NCBI RefSeq assembly: GCF_000003605.2
Contig: NW_003155237.1
Location: 357,833-381,665 of the forward strand
Reading direction: 5' to 3'
DNA length: 23,833 bases
From: Saccoglossus kowalevskii
Lineage: Eukaryota; Hemichordata; Enteropneusta; Harrimaniidae
A program made the translations under genes and the position numbers. Positions 1 to 15,852 of the stretch are shown here, in pieces (the stretch's first letter is position 1; each line of letters opens with the position of its first letter). The notes under the pieces were generated by a model. The model had not been told where the DNA came from and did no database searches. It worked only from the letters and a program-made list of their open reading frames with translations.

Positions 1-448
1 AAAATATGCATTCCATTTAACTCATGTACAACAAATGTACTACTATTTTCATTGTTTCAAATTAAAAGATAAATATTTATCCTATTAAAATGTTTTTATG
101 AAAAATTTACAAAACTTTTACGCTGAAAGGTCCTCATTGTAACCTTTGAATCACCAGATTAAAAACATATATAAAGATTTTATACAAAATACATTTCTCA
201 GGAGTTCATTTAACGGCATATTGATTTTGATAATAAAATAATGGTTTATTCTGAGCATATTTGAATGCAGTGTTATGTTGTTGTTTTTTCGTTTTTTTTA
301 ATGCAATATTCAGAAGTTATACGTGTACATTTACAGTTTGGGAGAAATAAAATCACTTTAATAATGTAACATAAATAAATAAGTTAAGAAGTCTGTTTAA
401 ATATATTTAATTTATTTCACAGCTAGAATAAGTTTTTGCCACGACAAC
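1..448. other. AT-rich sequence downstream of the ERR hinge exon (probably intron)
   Basis: No ERR ligand-binding-domain codons, repeats or other genes are visible on either strand. It is presumed intronic because the receptor's C-terminal half is still missing. Confidence 0.5.
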
Positions 449-557
449 TTGCCTTTTGATTTCTTGGCAATCAAAGTTTCAGCAGGCGGTAAACACTCTT
501 GTTTTCTCTTGATGTGGTATTTCTGTCTCCCTCCCCTCACCCTATCTAGCCTCACTC
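449..557 (-). CDS. ERR: ERR, third coding exon: C-terminal extension of the DNA-binding domain and start of hinge (3' boundary uncertain)
   Basis: The acceptor TTTTTGCAG|GAGTG at 558/557 continues phase 1 to give GVRLDRVRGGRQKY. This is the T/A-box extension, nearly invariant in ERRs, that contacts the 5' bases of the extended half-site. The following residues, HIKRKQECLPPAE and then AKKSKGK, form a basic hinge unlike the usual KRR(I/M)DAEN continuation of vertebrate ERRs. An in-frame TAA falls at 411-409, so the exon must end earlier. The only reasonable donor I see is GGCAA|GTTGTC at 449/448 (phase 2), which is weak. The ligand-binding domain must therefore lie left of the window. Homology is certain for the first 15 codons; the exon end is a guess. 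Confidence 0.82.
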
Positions 558-1039
558 CTGCAAAAAAATGAAAGAGTCCAAGTTGCATAATATTTTGACT
601 GACAGAAAAAAAAGGGGCCAAGATATTAGGGTCCTTTAAAGGTAGAGATGTACTTTATATAATTTGCATGAAAGAAAATTGCACAGTCATACTTGAACAA
701 AAGCCCGTATATTTGACATCGTCTATTACGGAGGGACTACATTTCAAGGATGTAGCTTGGAACAGCAATTCAACAGCCTACGGCATATAACTATTTGAAT
801 ATTTTATCCATTGCCAGACAGGTGAATGCCCTGTTCACACAAATTACAGTGTAACACAGGTGCCAGTCACTATTATACATACGACTGAATGGTTTGAATA
901 AAGTTTTGTAACGGCATAGAAGACGATGCAACAATTGTAAAATGGATCTGAATGAATTATATATTCATTTATTTTTGCGCACCACTCGCATAAAATGATG
1001 ACTTAATAATTAAACGAGCAGATAATGAAAGACTTGTAC
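558..1039 (-). other. ERR intron between zinc-finger-2 and hinge exons
   Basis: This 482-bp AT-rich intron has a GT at 1039-1038 and an AG at 559-558, with a T-rich tract before the acceptor on the minus strand. I see no repeats or other genes in it. Confidence 0.85.
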
Positions 1040-1156
1040 CTTCTTTCATCATTCCCATAACTAAACACTTCCCGTATCTACACGATTGGCAGGATTTCCG
1101 TCTTCTTTTCGTAATGTCACATTCGTTTACTGCGGGACACACATATTGGATATTAC
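1040..1156 (-). CDS. ERR: ERR, second coding exon: zinc finger 2
   Basis: This 117-nt exon was too short for a six-frame ORF call and was found by splice phase. The acceptor is GATTCAG|GTAAT at 1157/1156 and the donor is GAAG|GTACAA at 1040/1039, phase 1 on both sides. It encodes residues 125-164, beginning [20 protein letters not shown], followed by [19 protein letters not shown]. Zinc-finger-2 cysteines are C131, C137, C147 and C150, with basic run KRRRK at 141-145. In nuclear receptors this module supplies the dimerisation D-box and the helix that stabilises DNA binding. Compared with vertebrate ERRs, [18 protein letters not shown] and VMGMM are diverged positions, while all zinc ligands and the GMxKEG end are kept. 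It is separated from the first exon by a 3.3-kb intron. Confidence 0.95.
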
Positions 1157-5569
<4,413 letters not shown>

Positions 5570-6960
5570 AATAGTGCGTAACCAGTTACGTAATGATAAC
5601 AACGACGCGTGTACCTATGCAGCTAGAGCCTCATTTGAAGCATCATGAATATTTATTAACGGCATGCAAATACGTTCTCTGACCCAGTTTTCAGCATCGT
5701 GTTATCGATGGCGGCGTTCCAGCTCAGTTAAAAAACCACCGATTATTTATTTGTCTTGTCAGCTATATTCTACAAGAACTATATAAAACATCTAATTCTG
5801 TCATAGATTTGTTTTTTATACAACAGCTCCCTAATCCAATAAGACGCGCCATTTGAATAGGGCAATTCGCGAAATGAGATTGTGTGTTTGTTTACAAAAC
5901 AGTCGTCGCTTGCGATATACTTTCGGCAAAACTTGGACATGGAGACAGGCTAATAATCGGGAAAATATCTGTCGAACAACGTCAATAATTCCCGCAGTTA
6001 CGTAGCGACGATATTTTAACGGCCACAACACAGATCCCCGACATAGATCAAAACGCTATATAATTTAAGGGGAATCAGTTTCATCACAGAAATAAGTACG
6101 GGTCAGTCGTTATGCTGAGCGTCTTCGACTAAGTCCTTAATAGTCAGTTATACGGCAATGCCAGTTAAATGACCATATTTCGGCTTGACAACCTATTGTT
6201 ACTGTAATAGTGGTCGATGCAATAACGATATACACATACCAATCAGCTGACTTAAGTATATCATAGCTCCATGATCCATAGGTATATTCAGTACCCGGGA
6301 TTTTATGGTATGGTGATCGTTGGAGCATAAATGGGCGACTAATATGCCAAACATAATTTAAAAACTCATGCAGCAATTAGCTTAATTAACTGCAGTTAAG
6401 ATTTGTACAGTTTACTTTAAAATATTTGTGCTGGGAGCAGTGAAAGCAAAACAAACGACATACATCACAGCAAGGCAGCAACCAGCAAGCAAAACCATTT
6501 TTAATTTGTTGTTTGGCAGTAAAATAAAGCACTGTGTTTTACCAATCCGGAAGTCAAGTCCCAAAAAGCATAGCCGGCAACATACCGGCAAATTAAACAT
6601 ACACAGAATTCGACAACGCAATCGATCTTTGCGTCATTAGCGATCGGTTGTTGCAAAACTATTACCTACCTATCGGAAACTAACTGCTTGGCGAGAGAAC
6701 GTTAAACGCTACTGTCCTGGACGCGTTACTTGTAACGACAGCGATAGAACGGAGATAGAGACGGCTTACAGAATGAAGGGGTCAATACGTTACCATCACA
6801 CACGCGTCTGACCCACTGAACTCTAAACGCGTAGATGTTCTGAAAACAGTGACACAAAAATTGGAGCAGCCAGTCGTATCAGCTGATTTGCAGGGCAAAG
6901 CCCTTTTTTAACTCGACTCGACCATTTCAATTCGGGGGGTGCACAATAGTGAATTTGGTC
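5570..6960. promoter_or_regulatory. CpG-enriched stretch, candidate ERR 5' region
   Basis: CG dinucleotides are clearly denser here than in the surrounding AT-rich DNA, for example 5580-5610, 5835-6040 and 6620-6850. The stretch lies upstream of the minus-strand ERR start exon. An ATGCAAAT octamer occurs near 5664. No TATA box, initiator or first exon could be fixed. Chance or an old repeat remains possible. Confidence 0.25.
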
Positions 6961-9477
6961 ATCAAACCGGCATACTAGTAATACCCTTTCGCATCATGGC
7001 ACTATACGACAGCGAACCACGCATGTTTGTTAGTGCAAATATTATTTTTTCAAAGTATATGTAATTAAAAACCTAAAATGAAAAAGCTTTTAATGTTCAT
7101 CACATCAATAGAAAGCCCGAGACGAATTGCTGAATCTCATAACCTGTAACCCCAAGACCCGTCAGCGGATACACAATCCTGTGAGCAGCGCTCTGCCTGG
7201 CTGACTGACTCGTCATGAGAAACTTGAATATTGTGAAGCTCACAATGCCCATTCAGCGACCAGTAGATATTGGATGATCTCCTCAGGTACACTCACTTTT
7301 TAAAATTTTACGATATCATCTGTGTTTTTTTTCCCAACTGCGAGGTACTCGCCATGACACTATCACCATTATGAACTTGAAGTTAAAACAAATTTAAAGA
7401 TGTATTATAGTTCATGATATTTGCTGAAACTACTGAAAACGTGAGCTCTGAGTTGAAAGAAAACGTTTTCCCGCGTTAATGAATCAAAGTATTCAAAACT
7501 ACCACAAAACTTAAAGAATTACATTGTATATGACTTTACATATTTTTGATAAAAACCCGGGTAACAATAATGTAATATTATTTTAGATGTTATTCAAAAA
7601 AATACGTTTTACAGGTAATAAAGAAAATTATATAACTTCGAAATCATTACATTGTTGTCTTTTGTGTGTGCATAAACGTAAATGTGTACTTTTGTTGTCT
7701 ACTTAAATTCTAGCAAGTCACAGAATGATTTGGTTTTTGTCTCATTAGTCCATTAGATTTTTTGGGGGGGTCTGGAGGAAATTGATGAACTAACACGACA
7801 ACAAACAACAACAGCAAGTCATTTTGTGTGAAGGGTGATCAAATTGTATTTCTCTTTTTACCATCAATCGTAAACAACAGTACGATTTGATGTATATGCA
7901 GAATAACAATACATCTCCGTTCTTATGGCTTGGTGCATATTTTGCATTTACATATTTTGTCAATAGAAACGCCATAAAATACCAGACATATATATATCGA
8001 AGGTTGAATGGATTTAGAAATGATGTCATAGATATTTACTACTATTATATCGCGTATTTCACGGTAACACATAATTATCCTGCACGGATTATGCGGTTTT
8101 ATTATTTTAAATTCCCGAAATTATCAAACGTATTTCTGTTTGGTAACGTAAATTATCGTTTTTCGAAATACAAATTCACTACAAGTATGCTATATCTTAA
8201 TCTATTAAATCCTCAATATAATTGGCTTAACGAGAAGAAGGAAGGACTGTTATAGAATCTATTTATCCAACCAAAGACACCAGTGTCTTTGATCTAACTA
8301 ACTTCACTTTCACTCTTAGACTATTTGAAAGTTGAAGTACTAGTATATTGTTAACATATACATTCTTTGACAACTTCCCGAGGTAGAGCGATATTCGTTC
8401 ATTTCTGGCATTATGTAAACAATATTTTTGTGTGCACATTTCTCTTATTAAAACAGATTCCGCAGTCTTATATAAATATATTGATCAACTAACGTCACTA
8501 CATAATAGAACGAACTGAATAATAGCAATCCATCGCCATGTATAAAACCCACATTTTTTCAAATACAGCATGTTGATTGCTTGTTATGATTTGATCGGTT
8601 TAGTACTACTATTATGTAACAACATCAGAACAAACTTTGCACACGTTTCCTTACATGGAGTGACATGCTTGAACGAATAATAATGGTTTATTGCTATTGT
8701 ATATGTACGTTTTATATTCGTATTTGTTTATCGCTCGACTCAAAAAGCGTTATACGAGGGCAACGACCCTTATATTTTGAAGTACAGTAGAGTCTACCAC
8801 TGACAGATGGTACTTAGAAACTGTTTGGAATTTGGCCAAGTATCAATGCATTTCATCAATCAGTTGCTAAGCAACAACCACGTAATAGTGTGATTGTGTA
8901 ATCTACGGACAAAGATAAAACAAACCGAATAAAGTACAGTGGCACAGAATATTACATAATATGATGAACATGCGTCATAAACTAAACAAAACATGAATCG
9001 AAAATAACACTGAAGTTACTAATCAAATAATAAAGTATAGTACTGCATTATGTTGTTTTTGGTTGAAAAGCAATACAGGTATTGAAAGATGTTTAGTCCT
9101 TAATTTCACCTGCGTTATCAGTTTTTTGTTTAGTGGGATTTTTTGGATTTGTCAATGAATGAAAATAAAAATGAATCAAATGAAAATATCTTTGGTATAC
9201 ATACAAACAAAATGGTGTGTCACCCTCTGTATATACTATTTTGAAAAGCCAATAACTTATATTAATAAAAAAATGGTTTAACCAAGACTGTTTTTCACTA
9301 CATAAAGACCTTAAAAACATCTCAAAATTATATCAACGATTCCCAAATGATCCTATCATTCTCGATAAACTTTATACAAAAAAATACTTTTTGATAAAAA
9401 CTATTAAGAAATTCCACACAATCCTGGAAAATAATGCGAGTCTTGGGTAAACCACAAATTCTAAATTGCCAGGTGGT
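6961..9477. other. Intergenic AT-rich sequence
   Basis: No gene or clear repeat was recognised. A 122-codon open frame at 7887-8255 is dominated by Y, F, N and K codons, lacks any recognisable motif and is best read as chance in AT-rich DNA. The last part, from about 9250, may be the eroded 5' region of the LINE that follows. Confidence 0.4.
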
Positions 9478-10822
9478 CACATCGAACCAGATGAATGGTT
9501 TAAATATTTCAAGACTTGTTAAATAATAAAAAGACTTCGACAGAAAAAAGCATGAATAATTATGTTGAAACTGGAAAACAAGAAGAGAATAGTCAGAGCA
9601 TTGACATTTTTATCGGTATTATCGAAAAATTAGAAAAAATGGCAATTAGTAATCTAAAAAAAAATGAAATGTTCAAAATTGGTGGAGATTACCTCACAAA
9701 TGCATTACAGTCTTTAATATTGTCTTCAATTCTACTAAATATCCCGGAATCATAGAACACAAATTTAATGATTCTAATTCATAAACCTGGTTCAAAATCA
9801 AGCCCATCCAACTACAGGCATATTGCTATCTCAATATGCATAGGAAAACTATTCGATAGCATTTTAAATAATAAGCTGGTAACTTACCTTGACAATAAAT
9901 ATTCCTAGGAAACAACAGTTTGGTTTCAGAAAAATAATTCCGAACAATAAATAACCTCTTTATCTTAAAAACAGGCATTAATAAGTACTTTTACCACGGT
10001 AAAGAAACAAACAACGAACTCGAACCACGTTTATGCATGTTTATTCAAGGTTTGGCATAATGGTTTTTATAACTTCTAAAATACAGTGCCACAAAGAAAA
10101 TGTTCAATATAAGTAAAACATGTATCGCGACGTCAAATTAACAAATTAACAAATGACATTTCTATCGATATCCGATGTCATACAAGGCTGCAATTTAAGT
10201 CCATATCTATTCAACGACCTGACGGAGTTGACAGTTGTGATTCACCTCATTCAAAAATTAGCATTTAACTGTAAATACTGAAAACACTAAAATCATGAAT
10301 TTTCTTCCATGAAGGCGGCGAAATATGCACCGAAGACAATGTAATTGCCTCAGCATCAATATAACTCTAAATGAAAAAATCAAGGAATGACTAAAATCAC
10401 CGAAGAAAAAGGCCTTAAGGCAATGAACCTTTTTAAAAAAAATATAGTTTAGATGATTACTTGATAATGAACAACATTTTGTGATGTCTTGCACTGTCTA
10501 TGCCCAACATTCTATTTACGGAAGCAAGGAAAATAATTACACATTTCAATAAATTACAGCAGGACGACCAATTAAGATTTAACTTGAGCAATAAATCCCT
10601 GTCAATTCCTTTATGCCGATATTTGCGAATCTGTTTTGAATCTAGACAGCAACATCTTCTTCCTTGGATTTTCTTGGATTTTTATTTTTAATTGTTTTTT
10701 TGTTTTTGTTTTTTTCTCTGTGTATGTTTTTTTACTTTGTTATGTCACTTTTTTGTCTTGTATTTTGTGCATTGTATCCATTATTGTCCAATGGATGTTA
10801 AGTGAACAATCAATCAATCAAC
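9478..10822 (+). mobile_element. Decayed LINE (non-LTR retrotransposon) copy A: reverse-transcriptase remnant and 3' end
   Basis: Broken reading frames on the plus strand follow the order of a LINE ORF2. Pre-RT text IEPDEWFKYFK is at ~9484, NEMFKIGGDYLTNALQ at ~9662, and SNYRHIAISICIGKLFDSIL then NNKLVTYLDN at ~9808-9895. QQFGFRK is at ~9911 and ILKTGINKYFYHGKE at ~9965. Later pieces resemble the 'CxLSPxLFNxxxNDL' region near 10180. Several stops and frameshifts separate them, so it is inactive. The 3' part is T-rich (10683-10740) and ends in a (CAAT)n tail at 10807-10822, a typical LINE 3' terminus. The catalytic YADD box is not seen. Clade (CR1/L2/Jockey-like) is not determined. Confidence 0.85.
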
Positions 10823-11229
10823 CGTGATCGCGGGTGAACCAAGTGGCCATCACGTGATTTTAAGCAAACAATGCTTTGTACAATAGTATTTTGGTTTACC
10901 ACTGCAACATGACAATAGGTCGATAATCGATGCGCGTTGATTTGGCCATGAACTTCATAGAGTTCATCTGCAAAACACATATGTATGCATGCAAGGGGGC
11001 TCTGGGTATATCAGTAAACGAACATGTTATCCCCTCTTCAAAACTCAATGCTCAACATTAAAACTGATATTGCGGTTAAGCCGACTACACAATACATGCA
11101 ATCGACATTAAAAATGTTGTGAGTAGCCGTAATTTTAAAATAATACACATTTTTTTAAAAACAACCATTTTAATATACATATAAAGATGTATTGGTCTCT
11201 GTGCGGTTCCGTCATATATTGTGATAACC
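10823..11229. other. Intergenic sequence after LINE A
   Basis: A CACGTG E-box lies in CATCACGTGATT near 10850. Nothing else was recognised. Confidence 0.35.
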
Positions 11230-11760
11230 CAACTTACTAGTAACTAGGTTATTGTACCCGGATTCGTAACGAACGTGCTCCTGCACATAGATGTACGCAT
11301 GCGCATGCTTTTTTGGGGTCAAAAGTCTAAACGCGTGTCTGTTCGATGCGGTACGCATGAACATCACTTTGGTTGGGGTGAACCCATTCTTTACTGTCCC
11401 GATGTGTTATATTTCATGGTCTAGTATGTTTTATGGCACTCCGTGAGAATGTTCAATCTAATAACGGTGATAGAGATTTTAATCCTTTTAACATACTCAT
11501 GACGTAATCATTGCATTATGTAAAATATGATGTGTACTCGTACTTTATACGTTGTGTGAAAGTTCAGTGACTGACCGGGAGTGACTGGTCTACCGCTTAA
11601 TTACGCTACGATTGGGACAAGATCTACCAGTGATACAGTTTTTAACGCCCGTACAGAATGAGCCATCTAGCGTTGCGTTCTGTAATCGCTACAGTAGTAC
11701 AGTAATGCCGGTCGGTGTGTATCTAACCGATATTATCGTAGTAGCGACAGTTCCGTTTTG
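11230..11760. promoter_or_regulatory. Second CpG-enriched stretch with a GCATGCGCATGC palindrome
   Basis: CG dinucleotides are frequent here. A perfect 12-bp palindrome, GCATGCGCATGC, lies at 11297-11308 and resembles an NRF1-type GC-rich palindromic site. It lies between the divergent ERR and permease genes. No transcription start can be fixed. Confidence 0.2.
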
Positions 11761-12119
11761 ACTATTTCAGAGCAATATTTAGACCGGTTAACTTATGAGC
11801 TATTGATTGTTGCAACTTGTCAGATGGTTGCAACTTTAGTTGGCGAAAGGGCAGTGACATGTTGTATGGCGGGGGTAGTTTGATTGCATCAAGACCACAT
11901 CGGGGTGCAAAATCATAGTTGTCATAGTGATACACTTTTGCATACATAATTACATCGCTATACGCATATGAAGCTACTAGGGCTAATTTATTTGGAAACA
12001 CCTTCAATACTATGGACAGTGAGTGAGCTGTAGTATTACGTAGTTTGGTTTGTCGTCGCACCCTGCACCGTATTCAAAACAGCAACAACTATCAGTGTAT
12101 TAGGCTACATTTTGTGTTC

Positions 12120-12300
12120 ATTCTATATTCTGTATTCACCATTGGCTGCAAATTGTCTTTATTGTTTTTGATTTGTTTTATATTTTTAGAAAAGTTTTTA
12201 TTTTTTGTTTTCCTTTTTAGTAGTTTTTTTAATTTCTTTCTGTAAGACCTTTTTTATCCTTTCCTAAGGATTTTATGCGTCTAATAAAAAATATAAAAAT
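12120..12300 (+). repeat. T-rich segment resembling a LINE 3' tail
   Basis: A T-rich run like that preceding LINE A's tail is followed by AATAAAAAATATAAAAATAC at 12281-12300. It may be the 3' end of another retroelement, but no coding remnant was recognised beside it. Confidence 0.3.
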
Positions 12301-12579
12301 ACATGCCCCCTGTGACGTATTACATCGCGTGTTAATATATTATTCGCAACGACTGCGGCGCTTCACTGTAAGCCGACTAGATATCAATAAATAGTAGCAC
12401 ATTATGAAACAAGAACGACGACTTCCATTTACTAATCATTAATCACATTTCACAGCTTAAACATAAAGACAAATCCAAAGTGGACGTGCCACTGACAATA
12501 GGTTTTAAACTTTCTATCCACAACACCTCACAATTCACTGTGTACAAAATAGAAACCCATCTAGTAACATTACAAATTT

Positions 12580-13568
12580 TTTGCTATGTTCACACGGCAG
12601 CATTCTATCGGAGCCGAACTACTGCTCCTCCCACTGATTAACAGGGGATTATCTCTAATGCGTTCATACGGTCGGGAGCCGAACGAGAGCCGAGATCTGT
12701 CAGAGTTCGATTCAGTTCGATCAGAGCCAAACAGTGCCCTCGAATAATGAGTATGAAAAAACTGTACTGAAATCGATTTTGGTGTCGTGTTTGTCTTGTT
12801 TCTTTACATGGCACGATGCTGATGGGCTAGGAAAAAAAAGTCGCGAGTCTGAGCATGGAGGTAGAAAAGACAATGCACTAATGTTATTATTTAGGTACAT
12901 GTACTATATAGTACTTCGAATAAACAGGAAACACGGCAGCTAAAATGTGTTACAACCTATTATTTATTGTCATGCAAAATTATCATTTTGTAATTATTCA
13001 ACTGTTAGTGATATCTACTACAATGTAGTACTATGAAGAATCATAGTACCTCTATCCTCTCTATATATCACAGAGGGACTGCGGAAGAATCTAAATCTAC
13101 TAGATCGCTTCTACGATTTTTTCTTTGGTGTCTTTAAAAAGTTTCCGTCCAGTCGTTCCTTCAAGTTTTTGTTGCATAATGTCGTACGCCATTTTCCCGT
13201 TTTCCGTCGAGCTATCAATCAATCTGGCAGCAATTCTTTGCTCTGCCAAGTGTATATTAGGGCGCGTAACTCTTCTTCAAGCCGGAAATTGCGTGAAATT
13301 ACGAAATATGTTGTCTCCGCCATAATTGAAATGATAGGTTACTTGGAGAAGACGATTGAGGGCGTGATTTTGGCTCCTATAGTTGGGCCCTGATGCGTTT
13401 ACACGATCGGAGCCATGTCGGGACTCAACCCTATCGGAGTTCAACCCCGAGGGTTTAGTGGAGCCGAACTTGGCTCGAGCCAGCTCGAGCCGAACGCGTT
13501 CACACGGCCATTTTTGCTGGCTTGAGCCGTAGGGCTCCGATAAAATGCTGTCGTGTGAACGTAGCAAA
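12580..13568. mobile_element. ~990-bp inverted-repeat DNA transposon, Harbinger-like, non-autonomous
   Basis: The ends form a ~36-bp imperfect inverted repeat. The left end starts TTTGCTATGTTCACACGGCA at 12580 and continues GCATTCTATCGGAGCC; the right end is GGCTCCGATAAAATGCTG at 13533, then TCGTGTGAACGTAGCAAA to 13568. Both subterminal regions carry repeated GAGCCGAAC (12611, 12676, 13461, 13487) and CGTTCAYACGG motifs, plus the palindrome GGCTCGAGCC, as expected for transposase-binding sites. A decayed minus-strand Myb/MADF-like ORF lies inside (13100-13323). That second-ORF type plus the termini suggest PIF/Harbinger; no clear target-site duplication was found, so the superfamily is an inference. 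A 69-codon plus-strand frame (12734-12943) could be another remnant but is unrecognised. Confidence 0.75.
13100..13323 (-). pseudogene. Broken Myb/SANT-MADF-like ORF of the DNA transposon
   Basis: From ATG at 13323 the minus strand reads MAETTYFVI, then LEEELRALIYTWQSK. After a one-base shift near 13236-13240 it continues as IAARLIDSSTENGKMAYDIM and then QQKLEGTTGRKLFKDTKEKI, ending TAG TAG at 13102-13097. The order 'W/F..E E..ALI..W.S...........K...Y..I...L......' with conserved aromatic positions resembles the Myb/SANT or MADF-type DNA-binding accessory protein that accompanies the nuclease ORF in Harbinger elements. The shift can be explained by loss of one A in an AAA run. It would not yield a full protein. 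The family call rests on pattern, not a search. Confidence 0.55.
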
Positions 13569-14022
13569 TATAACACACTGTGATGCTAACAAAGTAGCAA
13601 TATTGATATCAGGTTACCATGACAATTATTAAACTGTTTAACCTATCAATATTGCATTTTTTATTAGCTAAACAGTAAAGCTATATTGTAAAACAGCTGG
13701 TTGGATTGCCATTTCGGTCACAGTAAAAAAAAAACTGTTTCCTATAATATTATTATTACTTTGAGAAGTAACCTAATATCGTATATGTCTGTTTTAGTAG
13801 TTCATATATGGACAACTTGGCATGGGGCCCAGTTTGATTTAGAATACCGCTTTCTAAATTCGTTAAAGAAACATTTACTCAAAAATCGTCAATGTTATTA
13901 TTTTGGCATTTTCAGAATTATGTATGAATTGTGTGTTTAATAGCAAAAAAACAATAACAATAAAAAAAGGAAGTAACTAAAGTTGTTATTATTATATTAT
14001 CAATTTTGATTCATGTTCAATT

Positions 14023-14058
<36 letters not shown>

Positions 14059-14621
14059 GGGTTACAAATATAGTTCAGGATACACGTGCTACACGTGTTT
14101 TTATTCAGAATTGGTAATAGTTATACAACGAATGTATACATCACGCCTCACTCCCCGGACAGTCATTATACTGAAATCGAACGGATTAATTTATGAAACT
14201 ATGACAGCTGAGAATGTTATTTACGTGTTTTGTTTTTAGCAATATTGAACCCCTCGTTTGTAATCCTTCTTGTACGAACGCTTCTTCCCCGAAACAAGGA
14301 ATAGATATTTTATAATTATATATTATTCATAACATGTTCTGAGAGAAAGTGATTGGAAGTGTATACGACGTATCATAGCGACAGCAACAACGAACACCGC
14401 GTAACCAGTAAATTCATGACTGCCTTCTGTGAATCGATAAGTTATTGGTGAGTGCATATTCCGGTAAAACTTAGTAACATGCTAAGGATAAAAAGTCCCC
14501 AGACTATCCAAAACAATTTAAGAATAGTGTAAGAAGTTAACAAGAGGCATTGCGATCTGACATTAAAGCAATTTGCCAGGAAATCATGGAAAACGTGTCC
14601 TTTTTTTGATACAGGAAAAAG
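13569..14621. other. Intergenic AT-rich sequence with an (AT)n microsatellite
   Basis: The only recognisable item is the (AT)n tract at 14028-14053. The stretch from about 14520 may be a more eroded 5' part of LINE B. No gene was seen. Confidence 0.4.
14028..14053. repeat. (AT)n microsatellite
   Basis: About 13 uninterrupted AT dinucleotides. Confidence 0.95.
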
Positions 14622-15821
14622 TTTGCAGCTTCGGTCAATGATTCCAAACAATTATGGAACAGAGTGAGGCGCCCAATGTCTATCAGTTGTAATACGATCG
14701 AACCAGGGGATTGGTATGACAGTTTCATCAAACTGTTTATTTCTGAGGCAGAACTTGGTCAAAATTTTCCATTGTCAGAAGAGTTACATTATCTGTAAGA
14801 TTCGATTGATGAAAATACCGTGAATGATTTTGAACTAAATTCAATATTAAACGGTCTAATTCATCGGGACGAAATTGTTTATGGAATTTATAGAAATGGC
14901 AAATAGTGCCGGTCCGACATTTTGGATTTTTAAAATCTGCATCTCAACCTTTATCGTCCCATATCTTACAGTGTTATTTAATGATCCAGGACTATTTGAT
15001 TCAGGTTTATTCCTATTTGAATGGTTCCACATCAAATAGTGTTCCCTTACATAACAAAAATGCTCGTACGATAATCCAGATAATCACAGAAGTATTTTGT
15101 TATTGAGTATCTTTAGTAAAATTGTCCCTTCCATCTTAAATAATCGTCTTCTGGACAGAATTCTTAGAAAGACCCATGAAACACAAATTCCGTCGTGAAT
15201 ATTCTACTGTTGACACTATCGTTGTTGTAGTCTATTGTTCAAAAATATTTGTTCAAAAAGCATGCATGAATATTTTTCATTAATGATTTGTCAAATGAAT
15301 TGCACAGTGACACGCGCCATGCACTCAATCATCGCCATATCTGATTAAGATCATGTGCTTATTACATTGCTTCAGTATCCGATATCGGCAATTATCTTAG
15401 AGAGCAATTTAAATTATTTGAGCTCATATTGCGAAACAAGGTAACTATTCGTTAATCTGGCAAAAACAAAAATGATTGTGTGCAAATATGCATTTTATCC
15501 AAAATTGAATAAAATGGAAGTATAACGGCCACGTGATTGGGTAGCTGTGGTGACGTGTTATACATATATAGCTGTGTTTTTTTCTCAAGTAGATCATAAT
15601 ATAGTGAGAGGCAGCCAAAACTTTGTTCCTTGTCTTTAACATATTTAGAGTTACAAAGTTTGAAGTTTTCGACTCGATACAATGATAACTTAACTTGCGT
15701 TGCAGGAATGTGGAGATTTGACGAATATTAATGTCTTGAACGAATTCAGTTTTTAGCCGCAGTTTTTGGATGTCTCTTGTAATGCTCCTAATGTTTCTGT
15801 TCTTGGCGAGTGTGCGCGCGC

Positions 15822-15852
<31 letters not shown>

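Noticed and set aside
5831-6640. Several 60-80 codon open frames on both strands
   Set aside because: They are overlapping, motif-free and without splice signals; the region is better described as CpG-enriched non-coding DNA.
7887-8255. 122-codon open frame on the plus strand
   Set aside because: AT-driven composition (Y, F, N, K), no motif, no splice context and no recognisable family.
9884-9896. Strong-looking minus-strand donor (CAAG|GTAAGT)
   Set aside because: It is explained by LINE A codons on the plus strand, and no exon could be attached to it.
12710-12730. GTTCGATTC, similar to a tRNA B box
   Set aside because: No A box, cloverleaf or terminator at the right distance; it belongs to the subterminal repeats of the DNA transposon.
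14906-15106. 66-codon open frame as a separate gene
   Set aside because: It contains out-of-order LINE pieces (ASQPLSS, VPLHNK) and lies between other LINE B segments.
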